Made by a program: the position numbers and the translations under genes | Shown here: piece after piece, positions 1-8,521 of the stretch | Position numbering within the stretch: position 1 is the stretch's first letter | Layout: the number at the start of each line of letters is the position of its first letter | The notes under the pieces: generated by a model | The model's database searches: none | Told to the model about the DNA's origin: nothing | Seen by the model: only the letters and a program-made list of their open reading frames with translations | Origin: Bdellovibrio sp. ArHS | GTDB taxonomy: Bacteria > Bdellovibrionota > Bdellovibrionia > Bdellovibrionales > Bdellovibrionaceae | NCBI RefSeq assembly: GCF_000786105.1 | Contig: NZ_JTEV01000026.1 | Span: forward strand, 1 to 61,984 | Reading direction: 5' to 3' | Length of the DNA: 61,984 bases

Positions 1-428
1 AACATAACGGCGGCGGCGGTTCCCGCCGCTCCGGCTCCGACGATGACGAAGTGCTGTGACTCTGTGCCTTTGCGTGGCGCAGTCACTGGACTTTTTTTGT
101 CGGTGACGAAGACTTTGTTATCCCGAACCTCCACATGCCAGGCCGAGATCGGGTTTAATGCCGGCGCCTTGATCGCTTCGCCAGTGCGTAAATCAAAACA
201 TGAATGATGCCAAGGGCACACGACTTTATCGCCACTGACGATTCCAGCTTCGAGGGGGCCACCGTAATGAGTGCATTTAGCACCGACGGCAAAGTAATCA
301 CCTTCGTGACGGACGAGCAGCACCGGCTCTCCGCCGATGTGACCAAGCAGGCTTTCATTGTCTTTAAGTATTTCCTCAGAAACTCCCTTAGAGAAGTCCG
401 GTCCGCTGACTTTTGCACTTACAGCCAT
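1..428 (-). CDS. Rieske [2Fe-2S]/FAD-dependent reductase, 3' part cut off by window edge
   Basis: The visible 142 residues are an N-terminal Rieske domain followed by the start of a flavoprotein domain. Cluster ligands are C52-x-H54 (CTHYGG) and C71-x-x-H74 (CPWHH); a dinucleotide-binding GAGAAG sits at residues 131-136 just before the window ends. This order matches AIFL-type ferredoxin/NAD(P)H reductases, which pass electrons between a pyridine nucleotide, FAD and the iron-sulfur cluster in the cytoplasm. The ATG at 428-426 is preceded by AAGGAG at good spacing. The C-terminal FAD/NAD domains lie outside the window, so the exact subfamily cannot be decided. A second, unrelated Rieske/FAD fusion with the opposite domain order lies at 21964-23529. 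Confidence 0.85.
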   Translation of the reverse strand, partial: MAVSAKVSGPDFSKGVSEEILKDNESLLGHIGGEPVLLVRHEGDYFAVGAKCTHYGGPLEAGIVSGDKVVCPWHHSCFDLRTGEAIKAPALNPISAWHVEVRDNKVFVTDKKSPVTAPRKGTESQHFVIVGAGAAGTAAAVM

Positions 429-664
429 GACACATCTCCTTGATGGCCTTAATCATAATCCCATTCCCCGCCCCCCGCAGGCGGTGTCGGAAAGTTGTGC
501 ATAAAAACAACAATGCGCTCTGAAAATCACTCGACTCGTGCTTCGACTATGTTGCTTGTCTCAATCCGAAACAGGACTCTTGATTAAAAATCCGTCGCAG
601 ACCTTCAATCAAGACCTCAGAATTCCGATGAGAAGCAAGGTTGTTGAGTCGCCAGGAGGCTACG

Positions 665-1774
665 TTGAAACAGTGGATGAAAAAACTTGTCGAGCAGTTT
701 GATATGGACTGGGGCACGCCTTCTTCAGAAAAAGGTCCTTCCCCCACGCCCTCATTGACTGAAGACCGCGCCACTTTGCTTTACATTCTGGATGTTTACA
801 ACAAACACCTTTTTGAAATTCAAAATCACTCTGTGCGCAAAGTTCGCGCCAAACTGGACACCTTCGCCAAAGAACTCGTCCAGGCCGATTCGGAAGCCAC
901 GGAAAAAACACTGTTTCGTCTGCGGCAGTTTATTTCGAGCTATCGCATTGATGAATACACCTACGTGCAAAACACGTTTGACGACTTCAAACGCATTATC
1001 TGGGATTTTGCGGATCACTTAAGCGAAGAAGCCCAGGTGGAAGATGCCTCGCAAGCCGATATCAATCAAAGCTTGGAAGGCTTGCGTGAAGCCGTCGAAT
1101 CCAATTCCATCGAAGAGCTACGCGCTCGTTCCCGAGAGTTCATTAACTTTTATCTGAAACATCAGAACTCGACCAACGAACGCCGTTCCAAACGCATGGA
1201 GTCCATCAAGAAGAACCTGACAACCGTGAAAAAACAGTTGATGGAAGCCAATCAGACCATGCGTCGCGATCACATGACCGGCGCGCACAATCGCCGTAGC
1301 TATGATGAGCAAGTACGACGCTATCTGCAGTTACACGACATTGATAAAGATCCGATGACACTCATCCTGTTAGACATCGACTTCTTTAAGAAAATCAACG
1401 ATGCCTATGGGCACGATATCGGAGATTTTGTCCTTAAGGAATGTGTGCGACTGCTGCAGGAAAGTTTTTCCCGTGAAGAGGACTTCTTAGCCCGCTTGGG
1501 AGGCGAAGAGTTCGCTGTAATTCTTCCGGGATGCAACGCGGAAGCCGCCACCAAAATGGCCGACGAAGCCATGGCCCGCATTCGCAAAGAAGTGTTTGTC
1601 CATGACAAGCTGGAGATCCGCTTTACGATTTCAATGGGCATAGCTGAAATCACGCAAGGTGAAAATGCCGATAGCTGGTACAAGCGTGCAGATGAGGCAC
1701 TGTATGAATCCAAACAAACCGGGCGCAATAAGTATACTTTAGCCAAAGCCCCTGGTATTAAGCGCGTCGCTTAA
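665..1774 (+). CDS. GGDEF diguanylate cyclase with helical N-terminal region
   Basis: A 369-residue soluble protein. About 200 N-terminal residues look mostly helical and are not a recognised sensor domain; the C-terminal third is a GGDEF domain with an intact GGEEF active site (about residues 279-283). An RxxD inhibitory site (REED, about 270-273) lies exactly five residues before it, so it probably makes cyclic di-GMP from two GTP and is product-inhibited. The start is taken as TTG at 665, because AGGAGG at 654-659 is spaced five bases before it; an in-frame TTG at 641 has no such site. It stands alone between a divergent reductase and its own terminator. Cyclic di-GMP controls motility and predation choices in Bdellovibrio, but this enzyme's input is not visible. 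Confidence 0.9.
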   Translation: MKQWMKKLVEQFDMDWGTPSSEKGPSPTPSLTEDRATLLYILDVYNKHLFEIQNHSVRKVRAKLDTFAKELVQADSEATEKTLFRLRQFISSYRIDEYTYVQNTFDDFKRIIWDFADHLSEEAQVEDASQADINQSLEGLREAVESNSIEELRARSREFINFYLKHQNSTNERRSKRMESIKKNLTTVKKQLMEANQTMRRDHMTGAHNRRSYDEQVRRYLQLHDIDKDPMTLILLDIDFFKKINDAYGHDIGDFVLKECVRLLQESFSREEDFLARLGGEEFAVILPGCNAEAATKMADEAMARIRKEVFVHDKLEIRFTISMGIAEITQGENADSWYKRADEALYESKQTGRNKYTLAKAPGIKRVA

Positions 1775-1776
1775 AC

Positions 1777-1798
1777 AGCACCACCTCTCGGTGGTGCT
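1777..1798 (+). terminator. Hairpin after the diguanylate cyclase gene
   Basis: A perfect 9-bp stem (AGCACCACC / GGTGGTGCT) with a TCTC loop begins three bases after the stop codon. The downstream tract is CCCTGTCTCTTG and not a clean T-run, so termination may be only partly intrinsic. Confidence 0.6.
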
Positions 1799-1983
1799 CC
1801 CTGTCTCTTGAGGTGTCAAAAATTTAGACAGTTGCCCAGACAGTTCTAGTGACTGAAGTTTTCTGATCACTCGCCGCGATTTTCGGGGTGTTCTGAAAAA
1901 TCTGAACAGTCGCAGTGAATCTCCAGACGAAATCGAATTGAAGGCGTCGCCAGTTGGCTTTCGCTTTGCTTTGTAGGTTCGTC

Positions 1984-2913
1984 ATGATGACACGAACTCT
2001 TCCCCAAAAAATTTTAGTTCTGCTTTTGTTTTTGAATTTAGTGACACAAGCACAAGCCAGCATCGCTGACAGTAAAGACCGCGACATTGTCGTGGCAATC
2101 ATCGACACTGGTATTGATATCAATCACCCGTTGTTGCGTGATCATCTGTGGGTCAATCCCCAGGAAGAGAAAAACACTTTAGATGATGATGGCAATGGAT
2201 ATGCCGATGACCTCCATGGATGGAATTTTGCTTCTAACAACCGCGATATCTCGGACAATCACGGGCATGGAACTCATGTCGCTGGCATTATTCTGCAAAA
2301 GGCGAAAACACATCGTGTGAAGTTCATGATCCTAAAATACTATGATCCTCTTCAGTCAGGGGATGACAACTTGCTGGCGACGGTGAAAGCCATTCGCTAT
2401 GCAACGAAAATGAAGGCAGACATTATCAACTATTCAGGTGGTGGCGACTCAAGAAGCCCGCTGGAAGAAGCTGCTATTCGTGACGCGCAAAAACAGGGAA
2501 TCGTTTTTGTCGCGGCGGCCGGCAATGAAGGGCGCGACACCGACCGCGTCGGCTACTATCCAGCGGGCTACCGATTGAGCAATATCATTTCCGTCGCCGC
2601 CATAGATTCTCGCAAGCGCCTTTTGGCCAGTAGCAACTATGGCTCCAAGTCCGTAGACATTGCAGCGCCGGGAAAGAACGTGTTCTCTTCCCTGCCTGGC
2701 GGTCGTTATGGTTTTATGACTGGAACCTCGCAGGCCACGGCCTGGGTCAGCGGTCTGGTTGCCTCACTGCTGGCCCGAACAGAAAAGTCCCTCAGCCCCG
2801 AAGACATTAAAAGATATCTGGAAAAAAGTGCTACCAAAGACCGTTTTTTAACCAAAAAGATTCGCTCGCAAGCGCGCATAGCGGCTTTAGCGACATTGCA
2901 GACGACTCCTTAG
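1984..2913 (+). CDS. Exported subtilisin-like serine protease (S8 family)
   Basis: A 309-residue protein with a signal peptide (basic start, hydrophobic core, TQAQA-type cleavage site) and a full subtilase domain. The catalytic triad is D41 (IIDTGID), H95 (HGHGTHVAG) and S249 (GTSQATA), with the oxyanion Asn near 181 (AAAGNEG). There is almost no pro-domain between the signal peptide and the first catalytic block, which is unusual because many subtilases need a propeptide to fold. ATG codons at 1984 and 1987 both fit; the ribosome site is weak (TAGG). It should act in the periplasm or outside the cell. The following exported nuclease gene is only about 36 bases away in the same direction, so co-transcription is plausible. 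Confidence 0.88.
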   Translation: MMTRTLPQKILVLLLFLNLVTQAQASIADSKDRDIVVAIIDTGIDINHPLLRDHLWVNPQEEKNTLDDDGNGYADDLHGWNFASNNRDISDNHGHGTHVAGIILQKAKTHRVKFMILKYYDPLQSGDDNLLATVKAIRYATKMKADIINYSGGGDSRSPLEEAAIRDAQKQGIVFVAAAGNEGRDTDRVGYYPAGYRLSNIISVAAIDSRKRLLASSNYGSKSVDIAAPGKNVFSSLPGGRYGFMTGTSQATAWVSGLVASLLARTEKSLSPEDIKRYLEKSATKDRFLTKKIRSQARIAALATLQTTP

Positions 2914-2949
2914 TTTGACGGCTGACAAAACAGAAGATAGGCTTAATTT

Positions 2950-3426
2950 ATGAATTGGCATCTGCGCACCTTCTTCTATTTTGTCCTGGCAACAACCCCG
3001 ATCTATTCTGTGGCCTCTGAGTGTCTGCATAACGATACGACGTTTCGCTGTGTGAAGGTTTTAAAGAATTATGACGGCGATACTCTGACTGTGAATATCC
3101 CGAACGTTCCCGCTCTGATCGGCAAAAACATTTCTGTCAGGGTTTTAGGAATTGACACCCCCGAGGTGAAAACTAAAAACCGCTGCGAAAAAGAAGCGGG
3201 AAAAATCGCCCGCAATCTGGTCGCCAACACCCTGAAGAATGCCAAAACAGTCGAACTTCACAATGTCCAGCGTGACAAATACTTCCGCATCCTGGCGGAT
3301 GTCATAGTCGATGGCCGATCGTTGAAAGACATTCTGCTGAAGAACAATCTTGCGTACTCTTACGACGGTGGAACAAAGAAGCACCCGGATTGGTGTAAAG
3401 TTTTACGGCAACCCGCGAACCAATGA
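2950..3426 (+). CDS. Exported thermonuclease-like (SNase) nuclease
   Basis: A 158-residue protein with an N-terminal signal peptide and a staphylococcal nuclease fold. Visible signatures are YDGDTLTV (calcium-binding Asp region), RVLGIDTPE (first catalytic Arg and the TPE motif) and DKYFRILADV (second catalytic Arg). Such enzymes cut DNA and RNA with calcium. Four cysteines, at least two near the ends of the mature chain, suggest a disulphide in the periplasm. It follows the subtilase gene closely, so the two may form a pair of secreted degradative enzymes, which suits a predator that digests host macromolecules; that role is inference. Confidence 0.88.
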   Translation: MNWHLRTFFYFVLATTPIYSVASECLHNDTTFRCVKVLKNYDGDTLTVNIPNVPALIGKNISVRVLGIDTPEVKTKNRCEKEAGKIARNLVANTLKNAKTVELHNVQRDKYFRILADVIVDGRSLKDILLKNNLAYSYDGGTKKHPDWCKVLRQPANQ

Positions 3427-3484
3427 TTTGTAACAGAGCCTTGGACAAGTCTTGACTACAAAGACCAGCCAAGGAAAATGGGCC

Positions 3485-3857
3485 ATGAGAATTAATGGCG
3501 TACCCCCAAATCTATTTCCCTGGTACCAAAGAAACTTGGGTCTTATGCGGGACTCTGACGGCGCTTTTGTGATTCCCAGTGCGCACCCTTCCCGACTCTA
3601 CGGCTGTCAACTGCCTTCCCTATGACACGAGCTATTTCTCGCCTTCGCCAACGCGCTGTTTGTTCAACCTTCAGGTGGACAATGTGGCAGCGTTACTGAC
3701 CTCCATGGCTGAAAACGGTGTTCGTATTGATGATCGGATTGAAGAGAATGAACACGGATTGTTTGCATGGGTTTATGACCCTCAGGGCAATAAAATAGAA
3801 CTCTGGGAGCCTTCTCACCATAATAAGACGCTGATCAATTTGCCTGAAGCGGAATGA
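3485..3857 (+). pseudogene. Broken glyoxalase/VOC-family gene
   Basis: Two reading frames together give one VOC-type protein. From ATG 3485 the first frame reads up to SAHPS and then runs out of register, stopping shortly after; the homologous continuation (LPYDTSYFSPS ... FNLQVDN ... VYDPQGNKIELWEP) is in the +1 frame, openable from a GTG at 3579. The N-terminus also seems to lack about ten residues of the first beta strand and helix, including the usual early metal ligand. Frameshift plus deletion indicates a decayed gene, although a sequencing error could explain the frameshift alone. The second half by itself is only 92 residues. Confidence 0.65.
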
Positions 3858-3874
3858 GTGATAGGATGGGGTCC

Positions 3875-4531
3875 ATGGAAAGTCACACGCCCGCATCTTC
3901 AGAAGAAAATAAATGGTTTCAACTTTTTAGCAATAAAGCCCGGGTTCTTTATCCCCCAACGGACCCCGCGCACGACTACTTGCACATCATGCGGGTCGTG
4001 AACACCGCCAAAAACCTGTGCCTTCACGAAAAAGGTGACTGGAACGTTGTGCTGCCCGCAGCTTTTTTTCATGATTACATCAACGTTCCCAAAGGCGATC
4101 CCCGTCGCCCCTACGCCTCTCAGCTTTCTGCAGAATCTGCGATTGAATATCTAAAGTCCGTAGGCTATCCGGAAGAGTATTTCGAAGCGATTCGCCATGC
4201 GATTGAAGCCCACAGCTACAGCGCCAATATTCCGGCAAAAACACTGGAAGCTAAAATAATTCAGGACGCCGACCGGTTGGACAGTCTGGGGGCGATTGGT
4301 ATTGCCCGTTGCTTTGCCACGTCCAGTCTGATGAATCGACCTTTCTATTCTGAAGAGGACCCCTGGGCAGAATCACGCAGCCTCGATGACCGAAGTTTTG
4401 GTATTGATCATTTTTTTCAGAAGCTTTTTAAGTTGGTGGAGCACCTGAATACCCCGACAGCAAAAAAAGAAGGCGAGCATCGCATCGCCTTCATTAAAAC
4501 TTATTTGGATCAAATCAAAAGAGAAATTTAG
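3875..4531 (+). CDS. HD-domain metal-dependent phosphohydrolase
   Basis: About 218 residues with HD-superfamily signatures: an early His (AHDYLHIMRV), the HD pair in AAFFHDYINVP and a later DADRLDSLGAIG. This order resembles the YedJ/YpgQ group of small HD hydrolases, which act on nucleotides or other phosphate compounds with divalent metal; the substrate here is unknown. Three in-frame ATG codons exist (3854, 3866, 3875). 3875 is preferred because AGGATGGGG precedes it; the one at 3854 overlaps the end of the broken VOC gene and would add seven residues. No membrane segments are seen. Confidence 0.8.
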   Translation: MESHTPASSEENKWFQLFSNKARVLYPPTDPAHDYLHIMRVVNTAKNLCLHEKGDWNVVLPAAFFHDYINVPKGDPRRPYASQLSAESAIEYLKSVGYPEEYFEAIRHAIEAHSYSANIPAKTLEAKIIQDADRLDSLGAIGIARCFATSSLMNRPFYSEEDPWAESRSLDDRSFGIDHFFQKLFKLVEHLNTPTAKKEGEHRIAFIKTYLDQIKREI

Positions 4532-4547
4532 GAACGACCTTGCTCGT

Positions 4548-5030
4548 TTATTTCTCTCCGAACATAGGAGCCGTTTCTTCGACAATACCCGCCGCTTGCA
4601 CAAATTCTTTCATCAGAGCCGCCAACTTTTTGGTCTTCTCTGGATCCATTCTTTGCAAGCTTTCGATCATTTCTTCCTGCACTGTACGAGGGATGACGCT
4701 AAGTTTTTTCTCGCCTTCAGGGGTTAAAGAGACGACCACGCGGCGAGAATCTTCTTTGGAAGTCGCGCGGGTTACAAAACCTTGTTCTTCTAATTTTTTT
4801 ACAACGACAGAAACGGAACTTTGATGAGTGGTTGTGCGAAGTGCGAGGTCATTGATAGAAAGGCCCGGTTCTTCTTTAAGCTGCTTAAGAACAAAAATCT
4901 GAGCAGCACTTAATCCAATGTCTTTTTCAAACTGACTGGATGAAACTCGCAGCGCTTTAAAAATAAAGCGAATGCAGTCCATCACTTCTCCAACTTCAGC
5001 TCGATAGGGCGAAAAAGATTCTTTATTCAT
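4548..5030 (-). CDS. MarR-family transcriptional regulator
   Basis: 160 residues with the MarR winged helix: recognition segment TTTHQSSVSVVVKKLEEQG, then the wing motif TSKEDSRRVVVSLTPEGE. MarR dimers usually repress their own gene and a neighbouring efflux or detoxification gene until a small aromatic ligand binds. There is no obvious target gene divergent from it; the gene upstream on the same strand is a pseudouridine synthase. No convincing ribosome binding site precedes the ATG at 5030. An inverted repeat about 50 bases upstream is a candidate autoregulatory operator. It converges tail to tail with the HD hydrolase gene, 16 bases apart. Confidence 0.9.
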   Translation of the reverse strand: MNKESFSPYRAEVGEVMDCIRFIFKALRVSSSQFEKDIGLSAAQIFVLKQLKEEPGLSINDLALRTTTHQSSVSVVVKKLEEQGFVTRATSKEDSRRVVVSLTPEGEKKLSVIPRTVQEEMIESLQRMDPEKTKKLAALMKEFVQAAGIVEETAPMFGEK

Positions 5031-5076
5031 ATTTTTATTTAACGACGAGAACTGAATAATAACAAACTTATTTTAC

Positions 5077-5088
5077 ATGAGTTCTCAT
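5077..5088. promoter_or_regulatory. Candidate MarR operator (ATGAG-TT-CTCAT)
   Basis: A short inverted repeat with 5-bp arms and a two-base centre lies 47-58 bases upstream of the MarR start codon, in an A/T-rich promoter-like stretch, and is followed by the palindrome CATATATG (5086-5093). Position and symmetry fit an autoregulatory MarR site; the assignment is inference. Confidence 0.35.
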
Positions 5089-5106
5089 ATATGACATTTT
5101 GCAAAG

Positions 5107-5787
5107 TTAAGGAGCGGCAGATACTGCGATCACGGGAGGAAGACCTAGTGCTTCTGCTCCAGGCGCCCGAGTGAAGTCAACTTTGTAAGAGCGCAGAGAA
5201 ATCTTATTGGCACCACAATCTATACACGAACCATAAAGTGAGTCACCGTGAATGGGAAATCCGTGTCGACTCAGCTCAAAACGAAGCTGGTGCGCACGGC
5301 CTGTGACGGGATTTAAATCCCAAACAAGATCCTGATTATTTTTTTCCAAAAAAACTGCCGTGGTCAGACTGGGTTTTCCCTGAGGGCTTTCATAAGCGCG
5401 ACGCTTTCCGCGCAGAAGGCGCGACCGCCACTCGAAGGTCTGCCCTTCTTTCAACGCGAAGAATTCCCTCTTGTTGGGAACACTTTCTGGAATATGATCA
5501 AATCTCTGATTGCAGGTCACGGCACGATATGTTTTCTGAACCTGCTTGAGTTCAAACCACACATTGCCTTTTTTGTGAGCATTCGCATTTTTAGCAAACA
5601 GCACAAGACCCGAGACTTCAAAATCTAGACGGTGGATGGGGAAAATTTGCTGTCGTAGCTGGTTCTGAAGTTCGACTCCTAAGCACATCCGATTGTCTTC
5701 GGCTTCGTAACGACTGGGTGTCGTCAACACGCCGCTGGGCTTATCGCAGACGACAAAGTTCTCATTCTCAAAAACTATTTGAATCAT
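5107..5787 (-). CDS. RluA-family RNA pseudouridine synthase
   Basis: 226 residues, no S4 domain, so this is the short RluA type. The catalytic block is HRLDFEVSGLVLFAK with the invariant Asp; the substrate-loop block NPVTGRAHQLRFELSRHGFPI and GDSLYG follow at expected spacing. It should convert specific uridines in rRNA or tRNA to pseudouridine; the exact site cannot be read from sequence. Its ATG overlaps the stop of the upstream rlmE gene by four bases (ATGA), so the two are translationally coupled and form an RNA-modification pair. Confidence 0.88.
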   Translation of the reverse strand: MIQIVFENENFVVCDKPSGVLTTPSRYEAEDNRMCLGVELQNQLRQQIFPIHRLDFEVSGLVLFAKNANAHKKGNVWFELKQVQKTYRAVTCNQRFDHIPESVPNKREFFALKEGQTFEWRSRLLRGKRRAYESPQGKPSLTTAVFLEKNNQDLVWDLNPVTGRAHQLRFELSRHGFPIHGDSLYGSCIDCGANKISLRSYKVDFTRAPGAEALGLPPVIAVSAAP

Positions 5788-6374
5788 TTTTTACTGATAC
5801 CCACCAAAAAAATTTCTTTGGAAATTTTGCGCGTGGAATCCGGCTTCACAGCCTCGCACTTCACAAAAGATTTTTTGATATCATCCCGAAGTTTCGTGAA
5901 ATCATCACTGTGAAAAAGCTTGCAGATAAAGTGCCCATCTTTCTTTAGGAAACGACGAGCGACATCCAGAGCCAACTCACACAACTCCATGGAGCGGGCC
6001 TGATCGGTCATACGTATTCCAGTGGTCTTCGGCGCCATATCAGACATGACTAAATCAAACGGAGGTTCAAAGCCGTGCTCTTTGAAAATCTCTTCCAGAT
6101 TCAGATCACGCAAGTCGGCCTGAATAAAAACGGCATTTTTCAGTTTCACGGTCACGGGACTTAAATCGACCCCGAGGACTTTCCCCTTATCACCCACCAT
6201 TTTCGAAGCGTATTGCGACCACGATCCGGGAGACGCTCCTAAATCCAAAACAACTTGCCCGGGCTTAAATATTTTGTATTTCTTGTCGATCTCTTCAAGC
6301 TTAAACACCGAGCGCGCGGCGAAATTTTCCTGCTTAGCTTTTTTGAAATAATGATCGCGTGGATTGTAAGTCAT
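5784..6374 (-). CDS. rlmE: 23S rRNA (uridine-2'-O)-methyltransferase RlmE/FtsJ
   Basis: 196 residues, close to the size of E. coli RrmJ (209). The SAM-binding motif is LDLGASPGSWSQ (about 44-54), and the K-D-K-E catalytic tetrad can be placed at K25 (SVFKLEEID), D112 (MSDMAP), K152 (FICKLF) and E187 (SKEIFLV). The enzyme methylates the 2'-hydroxyl of U2552 in the A-loop of 23S rRNA on the 50S particle. It is the first gene of a two-gene unit with a pseudouridine synthase, overlapping it by four bases. No oddities seen. Confidence 0.93.
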   Translation of the reverse strand: MTYNPRDHYFKKAKQENFAARSVFKLEEIDKKYKIFKPGQVVLDLGASPGSWSQYASKMVGDKGKVLGVDLSPVTVKLKNAVFIQADLRDLNLEEIFKEHGFEPPFDLVMSDMAPKTTGIRMTDQARSMELCELALDVARRFLKKDGHFICKLFHSDDFTKLRDDIKKSFVKCEAVKPDSTRKISKEIFLVGISKK

Positions 6375-6459
6375 ATCGGTGGGTTATCTGACTTTCGTGG
6401 GCCAAAGTCCACCACTTCTTGCGGCAAACGGCCTTTGGCGGTCGCTTCTTAAAAAAGAT

Positions 6460-7713
6460 TCACTCTTTGGTCTCTTTGACGAGGGCTAAAAGCCCCCCTC
6501 CCAAAACAAAGAGGACTAAGAGCCCCATCATTCCCATTCGCGAATTCCCGGTGACTGTCACCCCGACGGCAACGATCAAGGGGCCTAATATCGAAGCGAA
6601 CCGACCCACCAGGTTGAATAAACCGAAATACTCTCCGCTTTCTTCCGGTCGGATCATACGCCCAAACATCGATCGACTCAGGGATTGCACACCCCCTTGG
6701 ACCATCCCGATCACCGTCGCCAGAAGATAGAAATGCCACGCTTGCGACATCCAAGTCGCCGCGACGACAGTCAAACTGTAAACCACGATACACGCCAAAA
6801 TCGGCGCTTTTGTTCCCCAACGTCGTGTGAAGGTTCCAAAAAAATAAGCGCAGGGGAAACCGATGAACTGTGTGATCAACAACGCCGCAATCAGATCTTT
6901 GGCTGCGAAACCGATCGAGATACCATAGTCCACAGCCATCGTCATGACGGTGTAAACTCCGTCGATGTAAAGCCAGTAGGCCACCATAAAAAGCAGAAGA
7001 TTCTTTTCCTGAAGAAGGGCTTTGAAGGTGCGACGAAGAGTTTTTACACTTTCCTGAGTCAAGCGCCATATATTGTGGGACGAAACTTCAACATGCGGCT
7101 CGGGAACATTTTTCGCCAAGGGAAAAGAAAATACGAGCCACCACACGGCGACCATCACAAAAGAGATTCTAATCGCCGTCACACCGTCGGGAATTCCAAA
7201 AGTGGCTGGGAAAAGATACATCAAAACATTGATCAAGAAAAGAACGCCGCCCCCCAGATATCCCATGGCGTATCCTAGCGACGAGGCATAATCCATCTTT
7301 CTTCCCTGGGCCACGAAGGGCAAAAGCGAATCGTAAAAAACGCTGGCCGCATTGAAGGCCGCCATGGCGATTCCATAAGCCAGGATGGCAGCCACCCAAT
7401 CGCCCATGGGAATGAAGCCCATCCAGGCGCACGAAAGAACTCCGATCACGGTAAAGATCATACAAAAAAGTTTTTTAAACCCTTTGAGATCTGCCACCAC
7501 GCCCAGCGTGGGACTTAATAGAGCGATCGCCAGGCTGGACACGGAAATCGCCGTCCCCAGACGCGCCGTCGTCACCACGGCATCTGTTCCATGACTCCAG
7601 TAAGACTTAAAAAAAATCGGAAAAAAACCAGCCATGACCGTCGTCGAATAGGCACTATTAGCCCAATCATACAGCGCCCAGCTAAAAATTCTTTTCTTCT
7701 GATTTGCTTCCAT
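6460..7713 (-). CDS. UMF1-type MFS transporter (Atg22-like)
   Basis: 417 residues with about twelve hydrophobic segments. The N-terminal block SWALYDWANSAYSTTVMAGF is the hallmark of the UMF1/Atg22 branch of the major facilitator superfamily, often implicated in efflux of amino acids or other small organics. ATG 7713 is chosen because GGGGGA lies just upstream; it overlaps the 3' end of the potC-like gene by 32 bases, whereas an upstream ATG at 7743 would overlap more and lacks a site. The gene sits last in the polyamine ABC operon, so it may export or balance the same solutes; substrate unknown. Confidence 0.85.
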   Translation of the reverse strand: MEANQKKRIFSWALYDWANSAYSTTVMAGFFPIFFKSYWSHGTDAVVTTARLGTAISVSSLAIALLSPTLGVVADLKGFKKLFCMIFTVIGVLSCAWMGFIPMGDWVAAILAYGIAMAAFNAASVFYDSLLPFVAQGRKMDYASSLGYAMGYLGGGVLFLINVLMYLFPATFGIPDGVTAIRISFVMVAVWWLVFSFPLAKNVPEPHVEVSSHNIWRLTQESVKTLRRTFKALLQEKNLLLFMVAYWLYIDGVYTVMTMAVDYGISIGFAAKDLIAALLITQFIGFPCAYFFGTFTRRWGTKAPILACIVVYSLTVVAATWMSQAWHFYLLATVIGMVQGGVQSLSRSMFGRMIRPEESGEYFGLFNLVGRFASILGPLIVAVGVTVTGNSRMGMMGLLVLFVLGGGLLALVKETKE

Positions 7714-8521
7714 TGGTCCCCCGGCTTTCTTCAAAGAGAACACGGAACGAAGAAGAACGGAAGAAGAAAATCAGGATGAACAAAGTCATTAAAAACATCA
7801 CGCTAGAAAGAGCATTGAGCTTCGGTGACACCCCCATTTTCATAGCGGTGTAAAGTTTTACCGGCAAAGTATCCTGCCCCACGCCATTGACGAAATAGGT
7901 GATAAGAAAATCATCAAAAGAAAGTAGAAAACTCAAAATAAAACCGCCAAGAATAGCGGGCTTTAATAAGGGCAGCAAAACCAGTTTCTGCACTTGCCAC
8001 GAGTTCGCGCCCAGATCCCGCGCGGCATCTTCCAACGAAGTTTCCAAAGTCGACAGTCGCGCTTGCACCGTCATCATCACATAAGACAGGGAAAAACTGA
8101 CATGCGCCAGAATCACTGTGCTTCGCCCCAATTCAAACTGCAAAATAAAAAACCAGGACAGCAGCGAAAGGGCAAAGACGATTTCAGGAAAAATCAAAGA
8201 AACGACCGACAGCGCCTGCACATTCCGACGCCAGGATTTTTGATTGCGGCGAAGGCCTAAGGCCGCCAAAGTTCCTAACACTGTTGCTAAAACACTTGAG
8301 GAAAAACCGATGACAACACTATTCCACAACGCCTGCACGAGCCCCCCATCCTGCAGGACTTCCGCAAATGCCTGCAATGAGAACACAATCCCGCCAGGCG
8401 TTTTCTGCACGACCGCGCCAATCAACATCACCGCGATAGGAATATAGAGAGCCGCCAGCACCAGCCACAAAACGGCTTTTGCTATAAGGGGTGCTGCGGG
8501 TCGGGACCGTTCCTTACTCAC
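7682..8521 (-). CDS. potC: Spermidine/putrescine-type ABC transporter permease (PotC-like)
   Basis: 279 residues, six predicted membrane helices, with the EAA loop that contacts the ATPase (EDAARDLGANSWQVQ) in the second half. The start is GTG at 8521, preceded by GAGGAGG at good spacing, overlapping the end of potB by eight bases. With PotB it forms the inner-membrane channel of a PotABCD importer. The downstream MFS gene starts inside its 3' end. Substrate assignment rests on family resemblance and operon order; related importers take up putrescine, spermidine or other small cations. Confidence 0.88.
   Translation of the reverse strand: MSKERSRPAAPLIAKAVLWLVLAALYIPIAVMLIGAVVQKTPGGIVFSLQAFAEVLQDGGLVQALWNSVVIGFSSSVLATVLGTLAALGLRRNQKSWRRNVQALSVVSLIFPEIVFALSLLSWFFILQFELGRSTVILAHVSFSLSYVMMTVQARLSTLETSLEDAARDLGANSWQVQKLVLLPLLKPAILGGFILSFLLSFDDFLITYFVNGVGQDTLPVKLYTAMKMGVSPKLNALSSVMFLMTLFILIFFFRSSSFRVLFEESRGTNGSKSEEKNF

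Noticed and set aside
204-443. Plus-strand open frame within the first Rieske gene region
   Set aside because: It is a shadow of the minus-strand Rieske gene, which has clear cluster motifs and a good ribosome site.
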